Part shown: positions 47,770-57,892 of the stretch, piece after piece
How positions within the stretch are numbered: position 1 is the first letter of the stretch
How the letters are laid out: the number at the start of each line of letters is the position of its first letter
Notes under the pieces: model-generated
Databases searched by the model: none
What the model saw: the letters and a program-made list of their open reading frames with translations, nothing else
What the model was told of the DNA's origin: nothing
Position numbers and translations under genes: made by a program
Source: Rhodotorula mucilaginosa
Taxonomy: Eukaryota > Basidiomycota > Microbotryomycetes > Sporidiobolales > Sporidiobolaceae
Length of the DNA: 64,000 bases
Direction of reading: 5' to 3'
Assembly: GCA_034406715.1 (NCBI GenBank)
Contig: CP137876.1
Coordinates: forward strand, 660,001-724,000

Positions 47770-49960
47770 TTGAATGAGCTTTCATTGCACCTTCATGGCA
47801 AAATGCGGTTGGAAATGTCTGTCTTTCCTTCAAAAGTTTCGGGTTTGCCGCTTGTCGGCCTTGTCCCACTCATTGCCAGTCAACCGCCGGCGCGACTGCC
47901 CTCACCAGGGTTGGCATCGAACCCCACAAGCCAGAGTACACTGGCAGGCATTACTTCTGTCTGTCACCATGGCCAAACCACGCTCGTGGCAAAGACGACA
48001 GATCCCTCCTTTCCAACCCCAAATCCAACTTCCGAACACAACTCATGACCAGACAAGCCTTGAACCAAGACAATGGCCTTGTCAAGCAATGACCCGACCA
48101 TGTCCAACTACCTGAAGCAGGTTTTCAGGCTCGAACGGATTGGGAACACGACACATTACACGATGTGGGCCATCCGGAGGGAAAAGGGCCTCGACACTGC
48201 CAGGGTGCTCGACCCCGTCACCTCATCCTCGAAAAAGAAGCGGAACCCTTCAAAGGCGACAATGATGCCTATGCAGGCTGGAAACTGCAAAACATGCCTA
48301 CTTTGGCGTGTATCAGCAAGGTTTGTCCTCCAAGGTATTCCTGGAAGGTTGGTGTTGAATCAACCGACCTCACTCTGGCGAGCGCAGCGAGTAGCGGGAC
48401 CTTGGCGTGTGTTGCAACTGGGTCTACTCGTCGGCTCGTGCGTAAGCAAGAGCTACAAAGAGAGTGCTTGCCTGACTGGTGCGCCTTTACTGACGCCGTT
48501 GACAAATCCAGGCAATATGTACGACCTGCACGAGGTCATCAACAAAATCCGGACCAAGCTCTCCAAGATGGACAAAACCAGGGGCAACAATGTGGACAAG
48601 TCTGGTCTATATCGAAGCAGGCCGGAAGCACAATGTCTCTGGCGGCAAGCGCTGACAGCGTATGCAGCAGTCAAGGCCCACTTGCCCAACCTGCTACTTG
48701 AAGAGCCCTGTTCTCACGTATGGGCAAAGACACCTACTTCCAGAACCTTTGAGGCACATGCCAATGAGTGCCACTTCCTTGGAATTGCCAAGGACAAGAA
48801 GGTGTTCAAGTTCCAGCCACTTACTGCCTTACATTTGCAACATTAAGTTCTGATCGAGTTCTCTCAGAAAACTCTTGGAACCGTACTGAAGGTCAGTCTG
48901 ATCCAGTACAACTGGGCCAATGATGACAACAACAAAGAAGAAGCAGAGGAGGAAGTGGAAGACCAGGGAGGCACCCCCTCAGGGGGAGCAAGAAGCAAGG
49001 AAGAAAAAGGAAGAAAGAGCCTAGGAGGAATTGCCTGCCGCAGGAGACGATGAGTCAGAGCGCGCCCTGTGTGAGAGGTTGGGGGCGTCGGAGGGAACAG
49101 AACGTATCCCAAAGCCAAAGAAGCAGTTCAATGCCAGAGTTGTCCAGATTGACACTCTCCTTGCACTGCATGCCAGGTCAGAACGAGTCACTACCCTCGT
49201 TGACAAAAGGCTTGACAACCTACTTCTCCTTGTCTCCCCTTGACTGCGCTTGATCTCAAGGTTTGTCAACCGCTGACAGTTCCTTCCAGCTTCAAGTAAT
49301 GACTCTGGTCTGGTCGGAAGAATGGCTGGCGGCATGCTCAGGGGAGATCGCCAGGCTGGAGCAGCAGGACACTTGGACGCTTGTGCCGGCAAAAACTAAT
49401 AATAAGATCCTCACATTGCAAGGGCACTTCTTGCTTGAGACTGATCTGGAGGCAAACGTTGCCAGCCTCAAGGCGCAATTCGTTGTCTGAGGCGTGAAGA
49501 CTGCCTTGGCTTGAGGAGTCCAGTCTGCACTCGGTGCGCCGCTTGCGCCACTTCCCGTCGCCTTCCTCGCTTAAGGTTGCATTGCCCAAAAGACGCTCTA
49601 TGCAACTATGATTGATTTTTGCAAGGGCTATCTTGCTGCTCCCACCTTGTCCATCGGGCTCAGCCAGTTTTGATGCGACAGCCTCCCGCATTCAAAGACA
49701 AGGACACTTCTGACGCCGTTCCCTTGCTCAAGAAGGCCTTGTATGGCCTCCTGCAAATTGGGTTGCGACCTTTTCCTGCACATCAAGTCTTTTCTTGAAG
49801 AGCTCTCAACACCACCGTCAATCCAGATGTCACGCTCTACCACAGCATTGTTCAGGGGCAACCACTTCTGCTCTGCTCCTTGGTTACGTTGATGAAGACC
49901 AAGGATACCATTCAAGGTGAGGGAGGCAAGGACAGGCCCCCACTCAGTGTAGCTTGGACC
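47770..49960 (+). mobile_element. Ty1/copia-type LTR retrotransposon fossil (family 2)
   Basis: Scattered matches to a copia polyprotein appear in order along the plus strand. First comes a Gag-like start (THYTMWAIRREKG). Then an integrase C-terminal trace (ECHFLGIAKDKKVFKF) near 48.75 kb, a reverse-transcriptase entry block (EEWLAACSGEIARLEQQDTW) near 49.3 kb and LLKKALYGLLQ near 49.7 kb. No LTR was found. The copy is broken many times, poor in CpG and looks old. Confidence 0.65.
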
Positions 49961-50008
49961 TCTTTCCATGTCTTTCCTTTCCTTTGAATGAGTCTTTGCT
50001 AGGTTGAG

Positions 50009-50042
50009 TGACTTAAAACTTGGATGCTATCCTATCCTATCC
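50009..50042 (+). repeat. Retroelement tail with pentanucleotide (TATCC)n
   Basis: A short stretch with GACTTAAAACTTGGATGC followed by about three TATCC units. Related versions occur at 50531-50570 and 57582-57610 on the minus strand, each with an AAAC(T)TGGA-like segment before the repeat. This looks like the 3' end of a second retroelement family or subfamily. Confidence 0.5.
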
Positions 50043-50106
50043 ATTCCTTGCCTGGATATTGTCTTTTCAGGTGAGAGTGAATTCCTGGAGAGCAAGAGAA
50101 AGGGAG

Positions 50107-50396
50107 AGAGGTGCGTGACAAAGGCAACACTCCGCTCCCACGCCAACTCGGGCCGCTTTGACTCACTCTATTGCCCGCCCACGGAGGATCTGCCGCCTGG
50201 AGATTCTGATTTGATTTGATGTAATCCCTTCCTCTCTTCCCCCCCTTGCACCATACCCACTCTCCTCTACTGTCTGCTTTCTCCCTTGCGCCTCTATATC
50301 CCCGCTGTCTATCTATCCCTCCTCTAGCACCCTTTGTCAACATGGGCTATTATAGCTTGACATAACTTGAAACAAGAATCATCTATCTATCTATCA
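50107..50396 (+). mobile_element. LINE 3'-end copy with (ATCT)n tail
   Basis: A 5'-truncated copy of the LINE family found throughout this island. It keeps the last codons of the second open frame (VTKATLRSHANSGRFDSLYC and so on, ending GDSDLI), then a pyrimidine-rich 3' UTR. The terminal block TAGCTTGACATAACTTGAAA and an ATCT tandem tail close it. Confidence 0.75.
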
Positions 50397-50530
50397 CTGT
50401 CGTTGATGGCTTCTGTGCCTTCTGATATGCGCATGTACATCTACTCCTCAAGCGTGCCAAGGAGGTACTACACCTTGCCAACATCTACTTGATTGACATG
50501 GAGGCGGTGGCGAGTGGGAAGAGCGGAAAT

Positions 50531-50570
50531 GATAGGATAGGATAGGGTAGGATAGACTCCAAGTTTAGAG
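50531..50570 (-). repeat. Retroelement tail with pentanucleotide (TATCC)n, minus
   Basis: On the minus strand it reads CTCTAAACTTGGAGTC followed by four to five TATCC-type units. It matches the tail at 50009-50042 in layout. Confidence 0.45.
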
Positions 50571-50589
50571 TCGTAGCAGAAAGGACACG

Positions 50590-51110
50590 GATCAAGGTGA
50601 TCTTGAACACAGGCGCAAATGTCTCACAGAAGGTGATGTTTGGCCGCTGACTTGAATCTTGTGCAACTGGGTGGACGTTGTGACTGGTGACTTGGCCGTT
50701 CTGATCCTTTTTGCGTTGTTAGACAAAGCGGGCCCCGAGGATCTTTGTGTCAGGCGGCACCTTGCTGTAGCCGACATCAACAGGGTGGAAGACATTGTAC
50801 TTGTTTTGGAGAGACACAAACCAGTCGTGCACACCGAGGCGCCAGCGCTTGAAGTCTGTGACTTGAAACAAGAATTATCTATCTATCTTGGAGTCCGGGT
50901 CACGCATCGCTTCGCGGTGATTGAAAGGGTCAGACGTTGGAACTGAGAATTGCTCATCTGAGGGAGAGAGCTGTTCACCAACGGCCGAGTGGAGAGCTTT
51001 GACTATGGCAAATGTGGCCCCAAAGGGGTCATTACCGAGGAAGTCAAGCTCGTCACGGGACTCATCATCAGGGAGAACTGGCTCAATCGAAGGCGACAAA
51101 GCTGTACTGG
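50590..51110 (-). mobile_element. Fragment of Ty1/copia family 1 (integrase to RT linker)
   Basis: The minus strand matches the main copia element at about 53.66-54.02 kb, for example ESRDELDFLGNDPFGATF. It is a partial, broken copy. Many of the differences from the main element are CpG to TpG or CpA transitions. A 30-bp LINE tail is inserted at 50857-50886. Confidence 0.75.
50857..50886 (+). mobile_element. 30-bp LINE tail insertion with 9-bp target duplication
   Basis: The insert consists of TGTGACTTGAAACAAGAATT plus ATCTATCTAT, the extreme 3' end of the LINE. It is flanked by CTTGAAGTC (50848-50856) and CTTGGAGTC (50887-50895), a 9-bp duplication with one transition. The main copia copy lacks the insert at the matching site. 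Confidence 0.75.
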
Positions 51111-54028
51111 CACACTGGAAGACACTGTCGGCAGGTAAAATGCTCTAGGAGAGTGCCACATCATCAGTCGAGATCAAAACTGAGACCGAACGGACTCTGG
51201 CATGCAAAGACGACAAGAAGCCCAACGTCTCCAGCGCGCTTGCGGCACTTGCTCTACACGCCCAACAAGTCAACTCCTCTCCCTGTTGCCTTGCACCTCC
51301 ACGGCTCGGACAACTACAACATTTGGACCTGCGAGCTCTTGTAGGCGTCGATGCCTGCAAGGTCATCCATCGATGGTGAACCGCGCAAGGGAGAATCGTT
51401 CGACCCTACACTTTGGGACCACCTCAACAGATTGTCATCTCGACAATCGTCATCTTGGCTGACCAGAGCGTGATCCACCATGGTGCCGGCTGCGAGCGCA
51501 CGGCCACGGCATATTGGGCCGCCCTACGCAACGTCTACCACCCGAAGGATGCGCAAGGGGCCCAATGACTTCTCACTCGTTTCTGGGGACTCACGCTCCC
51601 GGCTGCCACGCGTTCGAGATGTTCTCGAAAGAGTACCGAGCCGCCCTCGCCGCCATCAAGGCCGCCGACGTCAAGCTCGAGACGGTATACTCGTCGCACC
51701 TCCTCAATGCCCTTCCGCCCGCTCTCAGCGCGTTCCAGACGAGCCTCGCCATCACCAACTCGTCGGAACTGCCCAGCACGGATCGCATACTCGATCTCGT
51801 CCGGAACGAGGTCCTCCGCCTCTTGTCGTCGTTGTCGTCCACCTCTGTCGCGCTCACCGCAAGCTCAGAGATGCCGCCGCCTTCGCCATGCCCCGCCTGC
51901 AAGGGCGCGCACTGGCTCCGTGACTGCACCAGTCCGGAGGGGCGACAAGTTCCGCGCGCAACGCAAGGAGCGCAACTTCAAGAACCGTCTCAAGGCCAAG
52001 GCTCGACTCGCGCAAGCCGGCGAGGCCAACGCGCAACTTGCGTCCCTTCTCGACGAGGACACGGGCGTCGAAGTCTGGCTCACCATGAGTTTCAGCGCGA
52101 CTCCGCGCAGCCTCAAGCCTACGATCGACAGCGGCGCCACTCACTCCATGTGCGGCGAGATCTCGCTCTTCTTCAACCTTCGCCGATGCCGTCCGTCACC
52201 CGTCGGTGGCGTCTCCGGCGCCAAGAACGGGCTCGTGGTCACCGGCGTAGGCTCGCTCCCTGTCAAGCTCGTCAGCGGCAGGATCGTGGTCATCCACCAG
52301 GCGCTTCTCGTGCCCGGGATCGCAGCAAACCTCATCTCGTCGTCGCAACTCTACGACAACCACGGCGTCACAACAACCTTCGGACAGGGAGCCACCCTCT
52401 CGCGCAACGGCGTCGTGATCGCCACCGGCACTCGCCTCCGGAAGCACTTCTACCCACTCGACGGCGAGCTGATTGCTCCGAGCACGGCCAAAGGTGCGAC
52501 CGCGCTCCTTGCCACAGGTACTGCTTCTAAACCTGAACTGACCACCTGGTACTGTCGCTTCGCGCACCTTTCCCTTAGGTCGCTGAAGTCGCTTGCCAGG
52601 TCGGAACATGTCAAGGGTTTGGAAGTAGCTACTCAAGGAAGTGGGGTGCCTCGCCCATGCAATACGTGTCATCTCTCGCACGCTTCCCGGTTGCCGTTTC
52701 CGCGGTCGGATCGTCAGACGACAGAGCTTCTCGAGCTCGTGCACACGGACGTGCTCTCGATCAACGTACCGCCGTATGGTGGTCGCCGCTACGTCGTCAC
52801 GTTTGTAGACGACCACTCTCGCATGCTCTGGGTTGAGGCTCTTGCCCGCAAGAGTGACGTCTTCGGAGCCTTCCAGCGCTTCAAGGCGGCTGCCGAGAAC
52901 GAGTCGGGCAAGCACATCCAGCGCCTGCGTTCCGACAATGGCGGCGAGTACACGTCCCACGAATTCCGCGACTTCCTGGCCGAACACGGGATCCATCACG
53001 AGATGCCACCGCCGTACTCTCCGCAGGCCAACGGCGTCGCGGAGCGGATCAACCGGACCATCGTCGAGGGCCTGATTTCACTGCTCAATCAGGCTCAAGC
53101 ACCCAAAGCCCTCTGGGCAGAGGCGCTTCTCGCCTTCGTCTTTGTCAAGAACCGGTCGCCGCATGCTGCACTCGCCGGAGGCGTCCCGCTCACCGTCTGG
53201 CGTGGCAAACCTGCACGGGTCGACATGCTTCGGGTCTGGGGCTGTCGTGCTTACCACACCGTCATCAACGGTCGTGCAAAGCTCGATGACAAGGCCGTGC
53301 CTCTCGTCTTTATCGGCTACGATGGTGACACGGCCGCCTACCGCCTCTTCGACCCGGCGTCACGCAAGACTGTGCGATCTCGCGATGCCCGTTTAGTAGA
53401 GGACGAATTCCCCTTCGCCGCCGCCACGCCGAGTACTGCGCAAAGCTTGCCGCAGCCTACGCCTGCTCCAGACGACTTGATCATCCTTGCCTCGAGTCAA
53501 GCTCCCTCCGCTGCCAACGATGCGACGCCGCAGACTCCCGCGCGTGCACCGCCGGTCGTGCCACGTCCTCCCGTACGAGCTGCTCAAGCCCGCGAGGTTG
53601 TCGTGACACCGCCGCCGCCGCCTGTTTTCCACCGCGCCAGCGCCCCTTCGCCGCCTTCGCCCGAGCCTGTTCTCCCTGACGAGGAGTCCCGTGACGAGCT
53701 CGACTTCCTCGGTAACGACCCCTTCGGGGCCACACTTGCCGAAGTCGAGGCTCTCTACTCGGCCGCCGGTGAAGACCTCTCTGCCTCGGATGAGCAATTT
53801 TCGCTCCCGACGTCCGACCCTCGCAACCACCGCGAAGCAATGCGCGACACGGACTCCGAGCGCTGGCGCCTCGGCGAGCACGACGAGTTCACGTCCCTCC
53901 AAAACGAGTACAACGTCTTCCACCCCGTCAACCGCAGCGAGGTGCCGCCTGATGCAAGGTTCCTCGGGGCACACTTCGTCTACCGACGCAAAAAGGACCA
54001 GAACGGCCAAGTCACCGGCCACAAGGTC

Positions 54029-54121
54029 CTTTCCTCGCTCCCTCACTTTGTGTAGCATCCTCGGTCTACATGGGCTTAATAGCTCGACATGACTTGAAAC
54101 AAGACTTATCTATCTATCTAT
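54029..54121 (+). mobile_element. 93-bp LINE 3'-end insertion inside the copia element
   Basis: The insert begins CTTTCCTCGCTCCCTCACTT, passes through the conserved LINE 3' block (CGGTCTACATGGGC, then GACATGACTTGAAAC) and ends in ATCTATCTAT. It is flanked by perfect 9-bp direct repeats, CACAAGGTC, at 54020-54028 and 54122-54130. These mark a target-primed insertion younger than the copia copy. Confidence 0.88.
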
Positions 54122-54466
54122 CACAAGGTCCGCCTCGTCGCACAAGGATTCACCCAGCGGCCAAATGTCAACTTCCGCGAGATGTTCGCGCCCGTGGTCA
54201 AGTTCACCTCGATCCGTGTCCTCCTTGCTCTTGCCGCCCGCCACCGCCTTCATGTCCATCAGGCCAATGTTGACAAGGCGTACCTCCACGGGGCACTTGC
54301 GGAGGAGCTGTACATGCGCGTGCCGGAAGGCATCAATGGCAGCGATTACGCCGGCAAGGTCCTCAAACTCAATTGCGCGCTGTATGGCCTCAAGCAGGCC
54401 GGCCGTGTCTGGAATCACCGGATCCATGCAACCCTGGAAGGACTTGGCTACCAGCGCACCAAGTCG

Positions 54467-54622
54467 GATAGATAGATAATTCTTGTTTCAAGTCATATCG
54501 AGCTATAGGAGCCCATGTAGACCGCGGATACTACAAAGTAAGGGAAGCGAGGAGAGGCCCGAAGAAAAAACCTCCTCAATGAGGCAGGAAAATCAGGTAG
54601 GAAAGAGTGGGGGGGTATAGTG
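54467..54622 (-). mobile_element. LINE 3'-end insertion, minus orientation, inside copia
   Basis: On the minus strand it carries the LINE 3' UTR hairpin (CCTCATTGAGG followed by a T run), the block CCGCGGTCTACATGGGCTCC and a TATC tail at its left edge (about 54467-54478). No clean target duplication was found; the edges may have been altered. Confidence 0.8.
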
Positions 54623-55654
54623 TGGTGCGCCTGCATCTACGTCCGCAGCGAGGGGGGGGCACACGCGCTACATTGCCCTCTACGTTGACAACCTCCTCTT
54701 CGTCTCGCCTGACCTCGACAAGATCCAACGGATCAAGGACGGCCTCAAACGCGAGTACGGCATCAAGGATCTCGGCGAAGCCAAGTTCATCTTGGGCATC
54801 CAGGTGCATCGCCGGTCGAATGGCGGAATCTTCCTCTCCCAGCGTGCGTACCTCGAGGACGTTCTACTCCGCCTTGGCTACGCCGACGGTCGAACCGCCC
54901 CGACACCAATGCAGCCGAACTTGCAGCTCGCCGTCGCTCCGGAGGACCACCGGCCCACCCCTGCCTTCCGCTCCCGCTACCTTCAAGCCGTCGGTTCCCT
55001 CATGTACGCCATGCTTGGGACTCGCCCCGACCTTTGCTACGCCGTGGGCGTTCTGGGCCGCCACGCCGCGCGGCCAGACAACTCGCATTGGGCTGCCGTC
55101 ATTCGCGTCCTGGCGTACATCAAGGGAACGCTCGACTTTGGGCTCGAGTTCCAGCCTGACGACTCACCACTTGCCGGCTTTGAGGCGTACTCAGACTCGG
55201 ACTGGGGTGCGTGCCCCTCGACCTCGCGCTCGACCATGGGGTACACCTTTGTCCTTGCATCGGGCGCCGTTTCCTGGTCGTCCAAGCTTCAGCCGCGCGT
55301 TACCGCCTCTTCGACGGAGGCAGAGTACCTCGGTCTTTCGCACGCCTCGAAGGAGGCGATCCACCTGTCGCAGCTCTTGTCTGAGCTCGCGCAACGCTCC
55401 GGCAGACCGATCGAGCTCTTTTGTGACAACCAAGGTGCCAACGCTCTCTCGCGCGACCCGCAGTTTCACAACTGCACTCGCCACCTTCGCCTGACGGAGC
55501 ACTTCGTCCGCAAGCAGGTGCAGCAGGGCGACATCACGGTCACGTACATCCCGACTGCGCGTATGGTTGCCGACGTCATGACCAAGTCTATCCCGCTCCC
55601 GGCCTTCATCCAGCACCGCGTCGCCTTGGGCATCCGACCGTTTCGAGCGAGGGG

Positions 55655-55891
55655 GGGTGTTGCTGCAGACGCTCTCTCCCCCGGATGAGAATCCTCTCAA
55701 GTCCTTGGGCGCCTCTGAAACCTCCCCTGAGTCAGTTGTCATGAGACGCGCACTCGCTCCTCTCCCTCTCTTGCTCTCCAGCAGTTCACTCTCACTGCCT
55801 GGAGAGCAGGTGTGTAGCCTCCCTCGTACACTCTTCTCTCTATACTGTCATACTCACTAGCAGTTCACTCTCACTGCCTGGAGAGCAGCCT
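55655..55891 (+). repeat. Possible copia 3' LTR remnant with 28-bp direct repeats
   Basis: It begins just after the RNase H end with GGGGGGTGTTGCTGCAGACG, and TGTTG after a purine run is a usual copia LTR start. It contains CAGTTCACTCTCACTGCCTG plus GAGAGCAG twice (55782-55809 and 55861-55888). The first copy lies within a perfect 10-bp stem, TGCTCTCCAG/CTGGAGAGCA. There is no matching 5' LTR in the window, so the assignment is tentative. Confidence 0.45.
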
Positions 55892-56845
55892 TGAACAAGA
55901 ACCTGCTCTTTGAGTCAGGAAAATCAGGTAGGAACAAGAGGGGTAGGGGTATATCTTGGGGATAGAAAAGGATGAGTTATGGTGTAGAGCGAGTCGAAAC
56001 GCCCCGAGTTGGCGAGGAACCGGAGGGTAGCCTTGGTGGCAGCGGGGTCGCTGAGTAGGAAGGAGATGGACGGAATGGTCGACTTGCGGAGCTCGGAGAG
56101 AAGGGCGGCGTGAGGGGCGGCATAAAGTGGGCAGAGGAGGAGAAAGTGTTCGCGGGACTCAACTTCGCCGCATCCGCACAGTTCCTTGTCCGGGTCGAAG
56201 TGAGCGCAGTAGGCGCCGATGTCGCATACGTCTGTGCGCAATTGGGACAGCAGAGTCAATTTGCGCCGAGTGAGCGGAGCGTGGAAGCGAGCCAAGGAAC
56301 GGCCGGGTGGGGATTTGGAGATTGCGCGGAGACCGGCGCCAGTCATCGCGTTCGACCAATCCTTGGCCCACTGTTGGTGGAGAGCGGCCTTGTAGCTAGC
56401 CCATATAGCGGAGATGCTTATGGGGGGCTCCCAGCCGCCGCCGACTTGTCCATTGCTGAGATCACAATCTTCCGTTGAAGGCGCTCGGGCAGCGACTTTT
56501 CGAGTCGTCATTGCCGATTTGCCTCTCCTGGCTCCTCCGTCGTACTGTACTTGCTGTTGCCTCCATCGCTGGACGGCGACTTGCTAGCAGCCTTAGGGTC
56601 AAAGCCGATGACCCTGTGGCCTCGCTTTGCCCTCGCGCGCTTCTCGCGAGCGGCGGTTGACCTCGCAAGCGCACGGCTTGCCTCCTCAACCGCCGTCTTC
56701 GCCAGCTCGTCGGCTTCTTCGTTGCCGTCGATGCCGACATGACCGGGGACCCAATGTACGACCACGCAAACCAGCGGGTGAGTTTTCTCCATTGATGCGA
56801 GCGTGTTGCGGATGGCGAGGCGGATTGTTTGGCCGGGGGAGGAAC
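55892..56845 (-). mobile_element. LINE (Tad1/I-like) fragment: RNase H and C-terminal zinc region
   Basis: The minus strand encodes the end of a LINE second open frame. An RNase H segment (VVVHWVPGHVGIDGNEEADE) comes first. Then a linker with WAKDWSNAMTGAGLRAI, RRKLTLLSQLRTDVCDIGAY, and a C-x-C...H...C knuckle, LCGCGEVESREHFLLLCPLY, ending LRFLANSGRFDSLY. RNase H plus this knuckle points to the Tad1/I-type LINEs common in fungi. The copy is 5'-truncated and lacks the TATC tail. Its 3' UTR (CCTGATTTTCCTG with GAGCAGGTT) abuts the copia remnant. Confidence 0.82.
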
Positions 56846-57345
56846 AAACCAGGGTTAAGGGTGGGTATAAGAGAGGACAAGAAGAGAGAGAGAGATGAAC
56901 TAAAATCATACAGTTAGGACTCAAAGCGACGGATCTCCTGAGGGCAGGGAGCAGAGCAAGTCAAAACGGCCAGATAGGATAGGAAAGCGGAGTGTTGCTT
57001 TGTCCCACACAGGTCGCTGAGGAGGTAAGCAAGCTGGGGAGATTCGAGTTCGAGGGTGGAAAGGAGGGTGGAGCAATGAGAAGTGTAGAGTGGGCAGTGA
57101 TAGAAGACGTGCTTGCATTGGTCCCGGCGACGGAGTGTCGCCACAGGCGCACATCAGTTGCTCAGGTTTGGATTGTGCCTTGTACCTGCCAAGTTTGCAG
57201 GCACCAGTGCATAGTTGGGCGAGAAGGGTGGATTGGCGGCGTGAGAGAGACAAGTGGAAGCAAGCAAAGGGATGACTGTAAGGAGAAGTGGTGATGAAGA
57301 AAAGTTGACCACTGGTGGAAGACATTGCCCAGAGGCGCACCCGTG
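56846..57345 (-). mobile_element. Second LINE C-terminal fragment, degenerate
   Basis: The minus strand matches the same C-terminal region: SRRQSTLLAQLCTGACKLGR, then MCACGD and, in another frame, KHVFYHCPLYTSHCSTLLST and LAYLLSDLCGTK. There is at least one frameshift between these segments. It is followed by a CT-rich 3' UTR (CTCTCTCTCTTCTTGTCC) at about 56.85-56.93 kb. It lies directly beside the RNase H fragment, suggesting nested or tandem insertion. Confidence 0.75.
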
Positions 57346-57416
57346 TAGCGAGTCAGACTGTGACACTTGAAATGTCATTGAGAAGGGATGCAAGGCAAGT
57401 GTTTGCCTTGCCAGCT

Positions 57417-57608
57417 GATAGATAGATAGTAAATTGGGGTTTCAAGTCATATCGAGCTATAGAAGTCCATGTGGGCCGCGGATACTACTCAGAGTGAGGG
57501 AAGCGAGGTGAGGCCCGAATAAAAAACCTCCTCATTGAGGCAGGAAAATCAGGTTGGAAAGAATGAGGGGTATATGTGAGAGGATAGGATAAATTCCAGG
57601 TTTAAAGT
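57417..57608 (-). mobile_element. LINE 3' UTR copy with (TATC)n tail, next to a (TATCC)n tail
   Basis: The minus strand shows the conserved 3' UTR: CCTGATTTTCCTGCCTCAAT, GAGGAGGTTTTTTATTCGGG, CCGCGGCCCACATGGACTTC and GATATGACTTGAAAC, then a TATC tail at the left edge. Its right (5') edge joins a short TATCCTATCC tract of the other tail family. Confidence 0.8.
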
Positions 57609-57609
57609 T

Positions 57610-57860
57610 GTTTGAGCCTAGACAAGACTCATGTCGTGAGAGGGTGAGGGACACTTGCGGACTGGCACAAGTCAAGCTTGGCCTTGAGGAGATTCTCAAA
57701 GTTAAGTTCCTTGCGCTGCACATGCAACTTGTTGTCCTCTGGACTAGTGCAGTCACAGAGCCAGTGTGCGCCCTTGCAGGCGGGGCAGGGCAAAGGCAGT
57801 GGCAGCTCTGAGCTTGCAGGGCAGGGGGGGAAGAAGCCACGACCTGCCCGCCTCTGTGCC
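57610..57860 (-). mobile_element. Copia family 1 fragment (Gag zinc-knuckle region)
   Basis: The minus strand matches the Gag end of the main copia element, including CPACKGAHWLCDCTSPED. It is a short, broken fragment with no LTR. It lies between a LINE tail and another LINE copy. Confidence 0.7.
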
Positions 57861-57892
57861 ACTCCGCGTGCCAAGATCTATCTATCTATTTA

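Larger units (their letters stand above)
51180..55700 (+). mobile_element. Ty1/copia LTR retrotransposon, family 1, main copy (fossil)
   Basis: The most complete element of the window. Recognisable parts run in copia order: Gag with a zinc-knuckle trace (CPACKGAHWLRDC) near 51.9 kb, protease (IDSGATHSM), GAG-pre-integrase, the integrase core (HTDVLS, FVDDHSRM, RLRSDNGGEYTS) at 52.7-53.1 kb, reverse transcriptase (54.1-54.9 kb, with LYVDNLLF) and RNase H (55.2-55.6 kb, STEAEYLGLS). It is broken, with a handful of disruptions. Two of these are LINE insertions at 54029-54121 and 54467-54622. It is much richer in CpG than its neighbours and so is probably the youngest copia copy here. No 5' LTR is visible; a possible 3' LTR remnant follows. 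Confidence 0.9.
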
